64,000 bases of DNA from Pseudomonas sp. PDM05 (GTDB lineage Bacteria; Pseudomonadota; Gammaproteobacteria; Pseudomonadales; Pseudomonadaceae): contig NZ_JACVAC010000003.1 in NCBI RefSeq assembly GCF_014851685.1, positions 1 through 64,000 of the forward strand, in the 5' to 3' direction. The position numbers were made by a program, and so were the translations under genes. Positions within the stretch are counted from its first letter, which is position 1. Each line of letters opens with the position of its first letter. This document shows, piece by piece, positions 34,243 to 43,638 of the stretch. The notes under the pieces were generated by a model. It had not been told where the DNA came from. It made no database searches and saw nothing but the letters and a program-made list of their open reading frames with translations.

Positions 34243-36495
34243 TTATTTGCGCAACAGGCGCAGGCCATTGAACACCACCAGCAGGCTGACGCCCATGTCG
34301 GCAAACACCGCCATCCACATGGTGGCCATGCCCAGGAACGTGACTGCGAGGAAGATCGCCTTGATCACCAGCGCCAGGGCGATGTTCTGCCGCAGGATAC
34401 TCGAGGTTTGCCGCGACAACCGAATGAATGCGGGAATCTTGCGCAGATCATCGTCCATCAGGGCCACATCGGCCGTCTCGATGGCGGTGTCGGTGCCGGC
34501 GGCGGCCATGGCGAAACCGATCTCGGCACGGGCCAGGGCCGGGGCATCGTTGATGCCGTCGCCGACCATGCCGACGCGATGGCCTTGGCCATAGAGGGTT
34601 TCGATGGCTTGCAGTTTATCGGTGGGCAGCAGGTCGCCACGGGCCTGATCAATGCCGACCTGGGCGCCAATCGCCTGGGCGGTGTGGGTGTTGTCGCCGG
34701 TGAGCATCAGGGTCTTGATGCCCAGCGCGTGCAGTTGCTGGATGGCTTCGCGGCTGCTGTCCTTGACCGTGTCGGCCACGGCAAACAGCGCCAGCGGGCC
34801 GGACTTGTCGAGCAACAGCACCACGGACTTGCCTTGTTTTTCCAGGGCGAAGAGTTTTTCTTCCAGCTCCGGCGAGCACAGGCCGAGGTCCTCCACCAGG
34901 CGGTGGTTGCCCAGGTGATAGGTTTCGCCGTTGATGTCGCCACGCACACCACGGCCCGCCAGCGCCGCGAAGTTATCCACAGCGTGCAGCGCCAGGTTTT
35001 TATCCACAGCCGCATTGGCGATGGCGAGGGACACCGGGTGGTCGGAACGCCCGGCCAAACTCGCGGCTAACGCCGGTGCGCTGGCTTCGACGTTGGGGAA
35101 CAGCGCCAGGTAATCGGTTTGCACCGGCTTGCCGTGGGTGATGGTGCCGGTCTTGTCGAGGGCCAGGTAGTCGAGTTTGTAGCCGCCCTCCAGGTAGACG
35201 CCGCCCTTGATCAGGATGCCTTTGCGCGCCGCCGCCGCGAGGCCGCTGACGATGGTCACGGGCGTGGAGATCACCAGCGCACACGGGCACGCCACCACCA
35301 GCAGCACGAGGGCGCGGTAGATCCAGTCGAACCACACGCCGGCCATGAACAGCGGCGGGATCAGGGCTACGCCGAGGGCAAACAGGAATACCGCCGGGGT
35401 GTAGACCCTGGAGAAACTGTCGACAAAGCGCTGGGTCGGCGCGCGGGCGCCTTGGGCCTGTTCCACGGCGTGAATGATCCGCGCCAAGGTGGAGTTGTTG
35501 GCCGCTGCGGTGACTTTGTATTCCAGAGCGCCGGCCTGGTTGATGGTGCCGGCGAAGACCTTGTCGCCCACGGTCTTTTCAATGGGCAGGCTTTCGCCGG
35601 TGATCGGCGCTTGGTCAATGGTCGATTGGCCCGCAGTGACTTCACCGTCCAGGCCGATGCGCTCGCCAGGCTTGACCCGCACGATAGCCCCAAGATCGAT
35701 GCTTTTGACCTCTTGTTCAGCCCACGAACCGTCGGCCTGCCGCACCGTGGCCTGTTCGGGGGTCATCTGCATCAGGCCGCTGATAGCGTTGCGCGCACGG
35801 TCCAGGGATTTGGCTTCGATCAGTTCGGCGACGGTAAACAGGAACATCACCATGGCCGCTTCCGGCCACTGGCCGATCAGGATTGCGCCGGTCACCGCGA
35901 TGCTCATCAGCGCGTTGATGTTCAGGTTGAGGTTTTTCAGGGCGATCCAGCCCTTTTTGTAGGTGGTAAGGCCGCCGCTGAGGATCGACACCAGCGCCAC
36001 CAGGGCAATCACCCAGGTCGGCGCGGCGTTAGTGAAGTGCAGCACTTCGGCGCCCAATGCACCGACGCCGGACAATGCCAGCGGCCACCAGTGTTTCTTG
36101 GCGGGTGGTGCGGCAGCCGGGGTGCCTTCCTCGATGGGGTCGGCCTGCATGCCGATGGATTTGATCGCGGCGATGATCGGCGCGGTGCTCGGCAGGTCGT
36201 GGGTGACGCCGAGGATGCGGTTGATCAGGTTGAATTCCAACTGCTGGATGCCGGCGAGCTTGCCCAGTTTGTTCTGGATCAGCGTCTGCTCGGTGGGGCA
36301 ATCCATGGCTTCGATGCGGAACGTGCTCAAGCGCGAGCCGGCGGTGGGCGCCTCGTTCAGCGTCACCTTTGCCGCAGCCGGGCTGGCGGAACAGCAGGAA
36401 TCGCCGTGGCCGTGGTTATGCACAGGCGTGAGTTTATGCTCGCCATGATCATGGTCGTGCTTGTGTTTATGCGGGGTGTGGATGGAATCGCTCAT
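34243..36495 (-). CDS. cadA: Zn2+/Cd2+/Pb2+-exporting P-type ATPase
   Basis: ATP-driven efflux pump of 750 residues in the inner membrane. The N-terminal 45 residues are His-rich (HKHKHDHDHGEH...HNHGHGDSCC), a divalent metal-binding tail, followed by a heavy-metal-associated domain in which MDCPTE replaces the CxxC of copper pumps, as in zinc/cadmium pumps. Catalytic landmarks are CPCALV in helix 6, DKTGTIT with the phosphorylated Asp, the SDHP nucleotide motif and GDGINDAP. It is divergent from cadR, with a MerR-type promoter between them, so it should be induced by cadmium or zinc. Confidence 0.96.
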   Translation of the reverse strand: MSDSIHTPHKHKHDHDHGEHKLTPVHNHGHGDSCCSASPAAAKVTLNEAPTAGSRLSTFRIEAMDCPTEQTLIQNKLGKLAGIQQLEFNLINRILGVTHDLPSTAPIIAAIKSIGMQADPIEEGTPAAAPPAKKHWWPLALSGVGALGAEVLHFTNAAPTWVIALVALVSILSGGLTTYKKGWIALKNLNLNINALMSIAVTGAILIGQWPEAAMVMFLFTVAELIEAKSLDRARNAISGLMQMTPEQATVRQADGSWAEQEVKSIDLGAIVRVKPGERIGLDGEVTAGQSTIDQAPITGESLPIEKTVGDKVFAGTINQAGALEYKVTAAANNSTLARIIHAVEQAQGARAPTQRFVDSFSRVYTPAVFLFALGVALIPPLFMAGVWFDWIYRALVLLVVACPCALVISTPVTIVSGLAAAARKGILIKGGVYLEGGYKLDYLALDKTGTITHGKPVQTDYLALFPNVEASAPALAASLAGRSDHPVSLAIANAAVDKNLALHAVDNFAALAGRGVRGDINGETYHLGNHRLVEDLGLCSPELEEKLFALEKQGKSVVLLLDKSGPLALFAVADTVKDSSREAIQQLHALGIKTLMLTGDNTHTAQAIGAQVGIDQARGDLLPTDKLQAIETLYGQGHRVGMVGDGINDAPALARAEIGFAMAAAGTDTAIETADVALMDDDLRKIPAFIRLSRQTSSILRQNIALALVIKAIFLAVTFLGMATMWMAVFADMGVSLLVVFNGLRLLRK

Positions 36496-36519
36496 CAGGT
36501 CGCGTCCGTAAGGTGCCTG

Positions 36520-36556
36520 TTGCCAAGTAAAGACCCTGTAGCCACTATAGGGTCAA
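36520..36556. promoter_or_regulatory. Divergent cadA/cadR promoters with CadR operator
   Basis: The inverted repeat ACCCTGTAG - CCA - CTATAGGGT (36533-36553) is the MerR/CadR-type operator. Toward cadR: -35 TTGCCA (36520-36525) and -10 TATAGG (36546-36551), 20 bases apart. Toward cadA on the minus strand: TTGACC (36556-36551) and TTTACT (36531-36526), 19 bases apart. Spacers of 19-20 bases with the operator inside are the hallmark of promoters that MerR-family proteins activate by twisting DNA. Confidence 0.85.
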
Positions 36557-36579
36557 GCACCCATTTGGAGATTGCCGCG

Positions 36580-37020
36580 ATGAAGATCGGCGAACTGGCG
36601 AAACTGACCGACTGCCCCGTCGAAACCATCCGCTATTACGAGAAGGAAGGCCTGCTGCCGCCGCCGGCGCGCACCGAGGCCAATTACCGCGTGTACACCC
36701 AGGCGCACACCGAGCGGCTGATCTTTATCCGCAATTGCCGCAGCCTGGACATGACCCTGGAGGAGATCCGCAGCCTGCTGGGCTTGCGCGACAGTCCGCA
36801 GGACCAGTGCGAAAGCGTGAACGCGTTGATCGACGAGCATATCCACCATGTGAAAGCGCGGATCGACGGGCTGTTGGCGTTGCAGGAACAGTTGCTGGAC
36901 CTGCGCCAGCGTTGTGGCGGTGGGGAGCAGTGCGGGATTTTGCAGCGGCTTGAAGTCAGCGGAAGCGTGGCAGCCAGTGAGGCTGAGCCTTCCCATGTGG
37001 GCAGAAGCCACGGCCACTAA
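36580..37020 (+). CDS. cadR: CadR, MerR-family cadmium/zinc-responsive activator
   Basis: Metal sensor of 146 residues. The N-terminal winged helix begins MKIGELAKLTDCPVETIRYYE; the metal-binding cysteines are Cys77, Cys112 and Cys118, the CadR/PbrR/ZntR pattern. The C-terminus ends in a short His-rich tail, SHVGRSHGH. It is divergent from cadA, over the operator at 36533-36553. An apparently longer frame running in from 35119 crosses cadA antisense and is not real; the ATG at 36580 begins the family sequence. Regulates itself and cadA. Confidence 0.94.
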   Translation: MKIGELAKLTDCPVETIRYYEKEGLLPPPARTEANYRVYTQAHTERLIFIRNCRSLDMTLEEIRSLLGLRDSPQDQCESVNALIDEHIHHVKARIDGLLALQEQLLDLRQRCGGGEQCGILQRLEVSGSVAASEAEPSHVGRSHGH

Positions 37021-37041
37021 CTCAAGTGAATACGGACTAAA

Positions 37042-37131
37042 TGTGGGAGCGGGCTTGCTCGCGAATGCGGTGTGTCAGCTAACACATCTGCAAGCTGATC
37101 CACCGCTTTCGCGAGCAAGCCCGCTCCCACA
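37042..37131. repeat. REPIN (inverted REP pair)
   Basis: TGTGGGAGCGGGCTTGCTCGCGAA faces TTCGCGAGCAAGCCCGCTCCCACA over a loop of about 40 bases, in the gap between the convergent cadR and thyA genes. It is the only hairpin visible there, so it may also serve as a transcript end. Confidence 0.92.
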
Positions 37132-37151
37132 CAAGCTAGATCCCACATTGA

Positions 37152-37985
37152 TCAGATGGCGACATCAGCCTTGATGCTCGGATCGGCGTCGTAACCCACA
37201 ATCTCGAAATCTTCGAACTTGTAGTCATAGATCGACTCAGGCTTACGCTTGATCACCAACTCCGGCAGCTTCTTCGGCGTACGCGCCAGCTGGGTCTGGA
37301 TCTGTTCCATATGGTTACTGTACGCATGGGTGTCGCCAGTGGTGACGATGATCTCGTGGGGGATCAGGTCGCACTGCTGCGCCAGCATATGGGTGAGCAG
37401 CGCCAGCGCCGCGGTGTTGTACGGCAGGCCGAGGAACACGTCGGAGCTGCGGATATACAACTGCATCGACAGGTGACCGTCATGCACGAAGGCCTGGTAC
37501 AGCAGGTGGCACGGTGGCAGGGCTTGCTTGCCGTTGCGCGCGTTTTCCTGGGGGCTCAGGGTCTCGTCGGGCAGGTACTCGACGTTCCAACCGTGGAACA
37601 GGATGCGGCGGCTGTTGGGGTTGGTCTTGAGCGTATGCACCATGTAGTCGATCTGGTTGATCGTGCCACCGTCCTTGGTCGGCCAGGCGGTCCACTGCTC
37701 GCCGTAAACCGGGCCCAGGTCACCGTCTTCGGTGGCCCATTCGTCCCAGATCTTCACGCCGTTTTCATTCAGCCACTTGATGTTGGTGTTGCCGCTCAAC
37801 ATCCAGATCAGTTCGTTGGCGATGCTTTTGAAGTGAAGCTTCTTGGTGGTCAGCAGCGGAAAGCCGTCGGCCAAGTTATGCCGATACTGACGGGCAAACA
37901 CGGCCTTGGTGCCGGTGCCGGTGCGATCGCCCTTGGTCAATCCATTGGTCACGACGTCGTTCAGTAGTTCGAGATATTGCTTCAT
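37152..37985 (-). CDS. thyA: Thymidylate synthase
   Basis: Converts dUMP to dTMP using methylene-tetrahydrofolate, yielding dihydrofolate for FolA. The 277 residues have RTGTGTK at the phosphate loop, the catalytic cysteine in [10 protein letters not shown] and the nucleotide-binding [12 protein letters not shown]. An in-frame start at 38033 falls in the intergenic region; the ATG at 37985 gives the exact family N-terminus [11 protein letters not shown]. It follows lgt by 54 bases on the same strand, the conserved lgt-thyA pair. Confidence 0.97.
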   Translation of the reverse strand: MKQYLELLNDVVTNGLTKGDRTGTGTKAVFARQYRHNLADGFPLLTTKKLHFKSIANELIWMLSGNTNIKWLNENGVKIWDEWATEDGDLGPVYGEQWTAWPTKDGGTINQIDYMVHTLKTNPNSRRILFHGWNVEYLPDETLSPQENARNGKQALPPCHLLYQAFVHDGHLSMQLYIRSSDVFLGLPYNTAALALLTHMLAQQCDLIPHEIIVTTGDTHAYSNHMEQIQTQLARTPKKLPELVIKRKPESIYDYKFEDFEIVGYDADPSIKADVAI

Positions 37986-38039
37986 TTTTTTACCCGTATC
38001 GTTGAAGCCGAGGCAGGGCAACCGCCTCGGCATTCGAAT

Positions 38040-38852
38040 TTAAAGCGCAGTGTTCTTCAGCGGCTGCGGGCGATTGTACGCCCACCACAGCAGGCCCAGG
38101 CCGGCGAGGATCATCGGCAGGCTGAGGATCTGACCCATGGTCACCCAGCCCCACGCCAGGTAGCCCAACTGTGCATCCGGCACGCGCACAAATTCGACGA
38201 TGAACCGGAAGATCCCGTAGAACAACGCGAACATGCCCGACACAGCCATGGTTGGGCGCGGCTTGCGCGAGAACAGGTAGAGAATCAGGAACAGTGCCAC
38301 GCCTTCCAGCGCAAACTGGTAGAGCTGCGACGGATGGCGCGGCAGTTGCGCCGGGTCGCTGAAGGGCGGGAACACCATCGCCCACGGCACGTCGGTCGGC
38401 TTGCCCCAGAGCTCGGCGTTGATGAAGTTGCCGATGCGCCCGGCCCCCAGGCCAATCGGTACCAGCGGCGCGACGAAGTCCATCAGTTCGAAGAACGACT
38501 TGCCGTTGCGACGGCCGAACCACCAGGCAGCGATCATCACGCCGACAAACCCACCGTGGAACGCCATGCCGCCCTTCCACACTTCGAAGATCAGCGTCGG
38601 ATTGGCGATGTACGCCGACAGATCGTAGAACAACACGTAGCCCAGGCGCCCGCCGACGATCACCCCCATCGACAGCCAGAAGACCATGTCGGAGAGTTTC
38701 TCCTTGGTCCAGGTCGGGTCGAAACGGTTCAGGCGCCGGGAAGCCAGCAGCCAGGCGCCGCCGATACCGATCAGGTACATCAACCCGTACCAGTGGATTT
38801 TCAGCGGACCGATGGCCAGGGCCACCGGGTCGATCTGCGGGTAAGGCAGCAT
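38040..38852 (-). CDS. lgt: Prolipoprotein diacylglyceryl transferase
   Basis: Attaches diacylglycerol from phosphatidylglycerol to the lipobox Cys of prelipoproteins, the first step of lipoprotein maturation, in the inner membrane. The 270 residues form about seven membrane helices. The conserved HGGFVG and [13 protein letters not shown] blocks (catalytic and lipid-binding) are present. Lies between the TauE/SafE-type gene and thyA on the same strand. Essential in most Gram-negative bacteria. Confidence 0.97.
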   Translation of the reverse strand: MLPYPQIDPVALAIGPLKIHWYGLMYLIGIGGAWLLASRRLNRFDPTWTKEKLSDMVFWLSMGVIVGGRLGYVLFYDLSAYIANPTLIFEVWKGGMAFHGGFVGVMIAAWWFGRRNGKSFFELMDFVAPLVPIGLGAGRIGNFINAELWGKPTDVPWAMVFPPFSDPAQLPRHPSQLYQFALEGVALFLILYLFSRKPRPTMAVSGMFALFYGIFRFIVEFVRVPDAQLGYLAWGWVTMGQILSLPMILAGLGLLWWAYNRPQPLKNTAL

Positions 38853-38917
38853 TGCGACTCCTCGTTAAATCATTCGTTATAGCGCCCGGACCATGCCGTG
38901 GCGCGATTAAGGCTGCG

Positions 38918-39700
38918 TTACAGCAAGAAATTCAAACCGACGCAAAACAGCAACCCGGCAAACAGGCGCTTGAGCAAGCGCGGCGACAGTTTGTGCGCCA
39001 GGCGCGCGCCGAAACGGGCAAACACCATGCTGGTCAGGGCAATGCCCAACAGCGCCGGCAAATACACGAACCCTAGACTATGAGCGGGCAGCAGCGGGTC
39101 ATGCCAGCCCAGAATCATGAAACTTAATGCACTGGCCAGGGCAATCGGCAGGCCGCACGCCGATGAGGTGGCCACCGACTGCTGCATCGGCACGCTGCGC
39201 CAGGTCAAGAACGGTACGGTCAACGAGCCGCCGCCGATGCCGAAAATCGCCGACGCCCAGCCGATCACCGTGCCGGCCAGGGTCAGGCCGAGTTTGCCCG
39301 GCACCGTGCGACTGGCCTTGGGCTTGACCTCCAGGGCCAGTTGCAGCGCGATCACCAAGGCGAACACACCAATGACCTTCTGCAAGTGCGGGCCGGAGAT
39401 GGCTTCGGCGGTCAGTGCGCCAAAACCGGCGCCGATCAGGATGCCCACGGTCATCCACACAAAGATCGGCCAACGCACCGCGCCACGCCGGTGGTGCTCA
39501 CGCACGGCGTTGATCGAGGTAAAAATGATGGTCGCCAGGGAGGTGCCCACGGCCAGGTGGGTCAGCACCTGGGGATCGAAGCCCTGCAAGGTGAAGCTGA
39601 ACACCAGCACTGGCACGATGATGATCCCGCCGCCCACCCCGAACAGCCCGGCCAGCACACCCGCACAGGCGCCCAGCGCCAAATACAGCAAAAATTCCAT
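38918..39700 (-). CDS. TauE/SafE-family anion exporter
   Basis: Membrane protein of 260 residues with about eight hydrophobic helices and the family's glycine-rich loops, GLFGVGGGIIIVPVLV near the N-terminus and IFGIGGGSLTVPFL in the second half; this internal repeat is typical of TauE/SafE proteins, which are linked to sulfite or organosulfonate export. The ATG at 39700 with GGGGG upstream is preferred over a TTG 12 bases earlier. It is followed by lgt and thyA on the same strand, with 65 bases to lgt. Substrate not readable from sequence. Confidence 0.87.
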   Translation of the reverse strand: MEFLLYLALGACAGVLAGLFGVGGGIIIVPVLVFSFTLQGFDPQVLTHLAVGTSLATIIFTSINAVREHHRRGAVRWPIFVWMTVGILIGAGFGALTAEAISGPHLQKVIGVFALVIALQLALEVKPKASRTVPGKLGLTLAGTVIGWASAIFGIGGGSLTVPFLTWRSVPMQQSVATSSACGLPIALASALSFMILGWHDPLLPAHSLGFVYLPALLGIALTSMVFARFGARLAHKLSPRLLKRLFAGLLFCVGLNFLL

Positions 39701-39820
39701 GGGAGCCCCCAAATCAAGTCCGGCATGTTAACGGATGGAAGGCATGCGACCCAACTGGAGACGATGGAACGCCCGCGCTTGAGTGCGTAGAGTGGCAAAA
39801 AACACAAAAGGGATCGCCTG

Positions 39821-40567
39821 ATGTGCCTGATTGTCTTCGCCTGGCGGCCGGGCCATGCCCAGCCACTGATCGTCGCGGCCAACCGTGATGAGTTCTACGC
39901 CCGCCCCAGCCTGCCGCTGGCCCAGTGGCCGGATGCACCCGAGGTCTACGCCGGCCGCGATCAAGAGGCCGGCGGCACCTGGCTGGGCGTGAATGCCGAC
40001 GGGCGGTTTGCCGCCCTGACCAATATCCGCGATCCGCACCAGCCACCGGCGCGCAAGTCCCGCGGGGAACTGGTGGCGCGCTTTCTCAATGGAAACCTGC
40101 CGATTGACGACTACTTGGCCGACGTTAACGGCCGTTCGATCGAATATGCCGGGTTTAACCTGCTGCTGGGCACACGGGAGGAGTTGTGGCACTACAACGC
40201 CAATCACACCCAGCCGACGCGGTTGCAGGCCGGGGTGTATGGGTTATCCAACGCTGGGCTGGATACGCCGTGGCCCAAGTTGCTCAAGGCCAAGGCGGCG
40301 CTGAGTGCGGTGCTGGATGACCCGCAACCCGAGGCGTTGCTGGGGCTTTTGAGTGATCCGCAGACAGCGCCGTTTGCAGACTTGCCCGATACCGGCGTGG
40401 GGTTGGCGACGGAGAGTCTGTTATCCAGCGTGTTTATTGCCAGCCCCAGTTATGGGACGCGGGCGAGTACGGCGTTGATTGTGAATGCCGATGGGACTCG
40501 GCGGATGGTGGAGCGTAGTTTTGGGCCCCATGGTGGGCGGCTGGGTGAGGTAGAACTCAACGTGTAG
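39821..40567 (+). CDS. NRDE-domain (TANGO2-like) protein
   Basis: A 248-residue protein that starts MCLIVFAW and has the NRDE tetrad at residues 21-24, the two landmarks of the TANGO2/NRDE family. Cys2 after Met removal suggests an N-terminal-nucleophile hydrolase. Relatives have been connected with haem or lipid handling, but no activity is established. It is a single gene, divergent from the TauE/SafE gene and followed directly by the large inverted repeat at 40564. Confidence 0.85.
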   Translation: MCLIVFAWRPGHAQPLIVAANRDEFYARPSLPLAQWPDAPEVYAGRDQEAGGTWLGVNADGRFAALTNIRDPHQPPARKSRGELVARFLNGNLPIDDYLADVNGRSIEYAGFNLLLGTREELWHYNANHTQPTRLQAGVYGLSNAGLDTPWPKLLKAKAALSAVLDDPQPEALLGLLSDPQTAPFADLPDTGVGLATESLLSSVFIASPSYGTRASTALIVNADGTRRMVERSFGPHGGRLGEVELNV

Positions 40568-40695
40568 TGAGCGGGCTTGCCCCGCGCTGGGTGGCGAAGC
40601 CGCCCTAAACCCAGACACCGCGATCTTCCTGAAACACCGCGGCGGCCGGTTTGGGGCGGCTTCGCCACCCAGCGCGGGGCAAGCCCGCTCACTAC
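40564..40695. repeat. Perfect 42-base inverted repeat element
   Basis: Arm GTAGTGAGCGGGCTTGCCCC... (40564-40605) and its exact reverse complement (40654-40695) flank a 48-base centre that includes CCAGACACCGCG and CCTGAAACACCGCGG. The outer 20 bases equal the REP variant at 7268-7356; the inner GCGCTGGGTGGCGAAGCCGCCC part and the centre are shared with the copy at 24053-24166. Left arm overlaps the last bases of the NRDE gene, including its stop codon. Confidence 0.93.
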
Positions 40696-40713
40696 AAGGG
40701 CCATCAGCTGAAG

Positions 40714-42993
40714 TCAGAGAGTCTTCGCCGAAGCCGGATTGATCATCCGCGTCAGCCCCAGATTCTTCAGCGCCAACTGCAGCGAGCTGTGGATAACTTG
40801 CGGGTTGTCGATGGTCATCAATTCCGCCAGCAGCTCCTTGGCCATGCCCAGGTCCACCTGGCGCAGCATCCACTTCACCTTTGGCAGGTTGGTGGCGTTC
40901 ATCGACAGGCTGTCAAAGCCCATTGCCATCAACAGCACTGCCGCCGCCGGGTCACCGGCCATTTCGCCGCAGATACTCACCGGCTTACCTTCGGCATGGG
41001 CGTCGCGCACCACATGTTGCAGGGCTTGCAGCACCGCCGGGTGCAGGTAGTCGTAGAGGTCGGCCACCCGTGGGTTGTTACGGTCCACGGCCAGCAGGTA
41101 TTGGGTCAGGTCGTTGGAACCCACCGACAGGAAGTCCACCTGCCGCGCCAGTTCCTTGGCCTGGTACACCGCCGCCGGGATTTCGATCATCACGCCAATC
41201 GGCGGCATCGGTACGTCGGCGCCTTCGTCGCGCACTTCGCCCCAGGCACGGTGGATCAGGTGCAGCGCCTCTTCCAGCTCATGGGTGCCGGAGATCATCG
41301 GCAACAGGATGCGCAGGTTGTTCAGGCCTTCGCTGGCCTTGAGCATGGCGCGGGTCTGGACGAGGAAAATTTCAGGATGGTCGAGCGTGACACGAATCCC
41401 ACGCCAGCCGAGGAAGGGGTTGTCTTCCTTGATCGGGAAATACGACAGTGACTTGTCGCCGCCAATGTCCAGGCTGCGCATGGTCACCGGCAACGGGTGG
41501 AAGGCCTGCAGTTGCTCGCGATAGATCGCCAGCTGCTCCTTCTCGCTCGGGAAACGCTGGTTGATCATGAACGGCACTTCGGTGCGGTACAGCCCCACCC
41601 CTTCGGCGCCACGCTGTTGCGCGCGAGCCACATCGGCCAGCAGGCCAGTGTTGACCAGCAGCGGCACGCGATGGCCGTCGGTGGTCACGCACGGCAGTTC
41701 GCGCAAGGAATCGAGGCCCAGCGCCAGTTGTTTCTCTTCTTCAACCACCTCGGCGTATTGCTTGCGCAGCACTTCGCCGGGGTTGGTGAACACCTCGCCG
41801 CGATGGCCATCGACAATCATGTCGATGCCGTCGACCTTGGCATACGGCAGGTCCACCAGGCCCATCACCGTCGGGATGCCCATGGCCCGGGCCAGGATCG
41901 CGACGTGGGAGTTGCCCGAACCGAGTACCGAGACCAGGCCCACCAGCTTGCCTTCCGGCACTTCGCCCAGTTGGGTCGCGGTCAGTTCTTCACTGACCAG
42001 GATGGTCTTGTCGGGGAAGACCATATTAGTGGTGCGATCTTCCTGCAGGTACGCCAGCAAACGACGACCGAGGTCGCGTACATCCGAGGCGCGCTCGCGC
42101 AGGTAGTCGTCGTCCATCATTTCGAAACGGTTGACGTGATCGGTGACCACCTGGCGCAGCGCGCCCTGGGCCCACTGGCCGGTCTTGATCACGGTCTTGA
42201 CTTCGTTACCCAGGGACGCGTCGTCGAGCATCATCTGGTACACGTCGAACAGCGCACGCTCTTCGGGGCGCAGCTGGGTGGCCAGCTTGTTCGACAGGTT
42301 GCGCATGTCGGCGCGCACGCCTTCGAGGGCGGTCTTGAACAGTTTGATTTCAGCGTCAATGTCGTTGACGGTCTTGTCCGGCACTACATCCAGGTCCGCC
42401 GGCGGCAGCATGACCACCGCCGTACCGACCGCCGCGCCCGGCGAACCCGGCACGCCGACGAACTTGGCTTCCTGGATGCCCTTGCCCTCACGGCCCAGGC
42501 CGCGAATCGAGCCAGTGGCCTCGGCGTGGGCGATAACCCCGGCGAGCTGCGCGCTCATGGTCACGAGGAAGGCTTCTTCACCTTCGTCGAACTGGCGGCG
42601 TTCTTTTTGCTGGATGACCAACACGCCGACGACGCGGCGGTGGTGAATGATCGGCGCGCCGAGGAACGAGGCGTAGCGCTCCTCGCCGGTTTCGGCAAAG
42701 TAGCGGTAACGCGGGTGATCAGCCGCGTTTTCGAGGTTCAGGGGTTCTTCACGCGTCCCCACCAGGCCCACCAGACCTTCATTGGGCGCCATGCTGACCT
42801 TACCGATGGAGCGCTTGTTCAAGCCCTCGGTGGCCATCAGCACAAAACGGTTGGTCTCGGGGTCCAGCAGGTAAACCGAGCAGACCTGGCTGCCCATGGC
42901 TTCCTTGACGCGCAACACAATAATCCCCAACGCCGCCTTGAGATCCTTGGCGGAGTTAACTTCCTGGACGATCTTGCGCAGCGTATTGAGCAT
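40714..42993 (-). CDS. ptsP: PtsP, phosphoenolpyruvate-protein phosphotransferase of the nitrogen PTS
   Basis: Enzyme I of the regulatory nitrogen-related PTS: takes phosphate from phosphoenolpyruvate and passes it to NPr and then PtsN, without sugar transport. The 759 residues have an N-terminal GAF domain (about 1-160), then the enzyme I swivel and barrel. The phosphorylated His lies in GSGNSHVAILARAMGIPTVMG; the PEP-binding cleft has LYRTEVPFM and the C-terminal VSICGEMAGDP. It follows rppH by 22 bases on the same strand, the conserved pair of gamma-proteobacteria. Confidence 0.96.
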   Translation of the reverse strand: MLNTLRKIVQEVNSAKDLKAALGIIVLRVKEAMGSQVCSVYLLDPETNRFVLMATEGLNKRSIGKVSMAPNEGLVGLVGTREEPLNLENAADHPRYRYFAETGEERYASFLGAPIIHHRRVVGVLVIQQKERRQFDEGEEAFLVTMSAQLAGVIAHAEATGSIRGLGREGKGIQEAKFVGVPGSPGAAVGTAVVMLPPADLDVVPDKTVNDIDAEIKLFKTALEGVRADMRNLSNKLATQLRPEERALFDVYQMMLDDASLGNEVKTVIKTGQWAQGALRQVVTDHVNRFEMMDDDYLRERASDVRDLGRRLLAYLQEDRTTNMVFPDKTILVSEELTATQLGEVPEGKLVGLVSVLGSGNSHVAILARAMGIPTVMGLVDLPYAKVDGIDMIVDGHRGEVFTNPGEVLRKQYAEVVEEEKQLALGLDSLRELPCVTTDGHRVPLLVNTGLLADVARAQQRGAEGVGLYRTEVPFMINQRFPSEKEQLAIYREQLQAFHPLPVTMRSLDIGGDKSLSYFPIKEDNPFLGWRGIRVTLDHPEIFLVQTRAMLKASEGLNNLRILLPMISGTHELEEALHLIHRAWGEVRDEGADVPMPPIGVMIEIPAAVYQAKELARQVDFLSVGSNDLTQYLLAVDRNNPRVADLYDYLHPAVLQALQHVVRDAHAEGKPVSICGEMAGDPAAAVLLMAMGFDSLSMNATNLPKVKWMLRQVDLGMAKELLAELMTIDNPQVIHSSLQLALKNLGLTRMINPASAKTL

Positions 42994-43015
42994 GGCTCGG
43001 GGTCGAACTCCGTCG

Positions 43016-43495
43016 TCAGTCGCGCGCTAAAAGGCGCGGGGCAAGCTCTTTGAGAGCGCGACGATAAACCTCGCGCTTGAATGTCACCACCTGGCCCAAC
43101 GGATACCAATAGCTGACCCAGCGCCAGCCATCGAACTCCGGTTTACCGGTCAAATCCATCCGCACCCGCTGCTCGTTGGAGATCAGGCGCAGGAGAAACC
43201 ATTTCTGCTTCTGGCCGATACACAGCGGTTGGCTGTGGGTACGCACCAGGCGTTGCGGCAAACGATAACGCAACCAGCCACGGGTACAGGCCAGAATCTG
43301 CACATCTTCGCGCTCAAGGCCGACTTCTTCGTTCAACTCACGGTACAAGGCGTCTTCAGGGGTTTCGTCGGGGTTGATTCCACCTTGAGGAAACTGCCAG
43401 GCATCTTGGTTGATTCGGCGAGCCCATAGCACCTGTCCGGCATCATTCGTAAGAATAATCCCGACATTAGGACGGAAACCATCGGGGTCGATCAC
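43016..43495 (-). CDS. rppH: RNA pyrophosphohydrolase
   Basis: Nudix hydrolase that removes pyrophosphate from 5'-triphosphorylated mRNA and so opens it to RNase E decay. The 159 residues carry a perfect Nudix box, [20 protein letters not shown] followed by VGL. The start is a GTG at 43495, with GAGG nine bases upstream: the preceding in-frame residues to 43555 are not conserved, and the family begins (M/V)[12 protein letters not shown]. Directly upstream of ptsP on the same strand. Confidence 0.94.
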   Translation of the reverse strand: MIDPDGFRPNVGIILTNDAGQVLWARRINQDAWQFPQGGINPDETPEDALYRELNEEVGLEREDVQILACTRGWLRYRLPQRLVRTHSQPLCIGQKQKWFLLRLISNEQRVRMDLTGKPEFDGWRWVSYWYPLGQVVTFKREVYRRALKELAPRLLARD

Positions 43496-43638
43496 GGCAA
43501 CAACCTCGCAAACGCATGTCGCCGCATTGTTCCACAAAGGTTGTTGCAGCGGCAACGAGGCTTCTTAGCTTATGTGCACTCTTGTGAAAAGACCGTATTC
43601 TGGACGCCTTTTTACAGACATTTCAGCGAGTAACTGCA

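Noticed and set aside
35119..36579. Apparent long N-terminal extension of cadR
   Set aside because: Runs antisense through cadA and across the divergent promoter; CadR begins at 36580 where the family sequence starts.
41497..43053. A 518-residue plus-strand frame opposite ptsP
   Set aside because: Antisense shadow of ptsP, with no recognisable domain.
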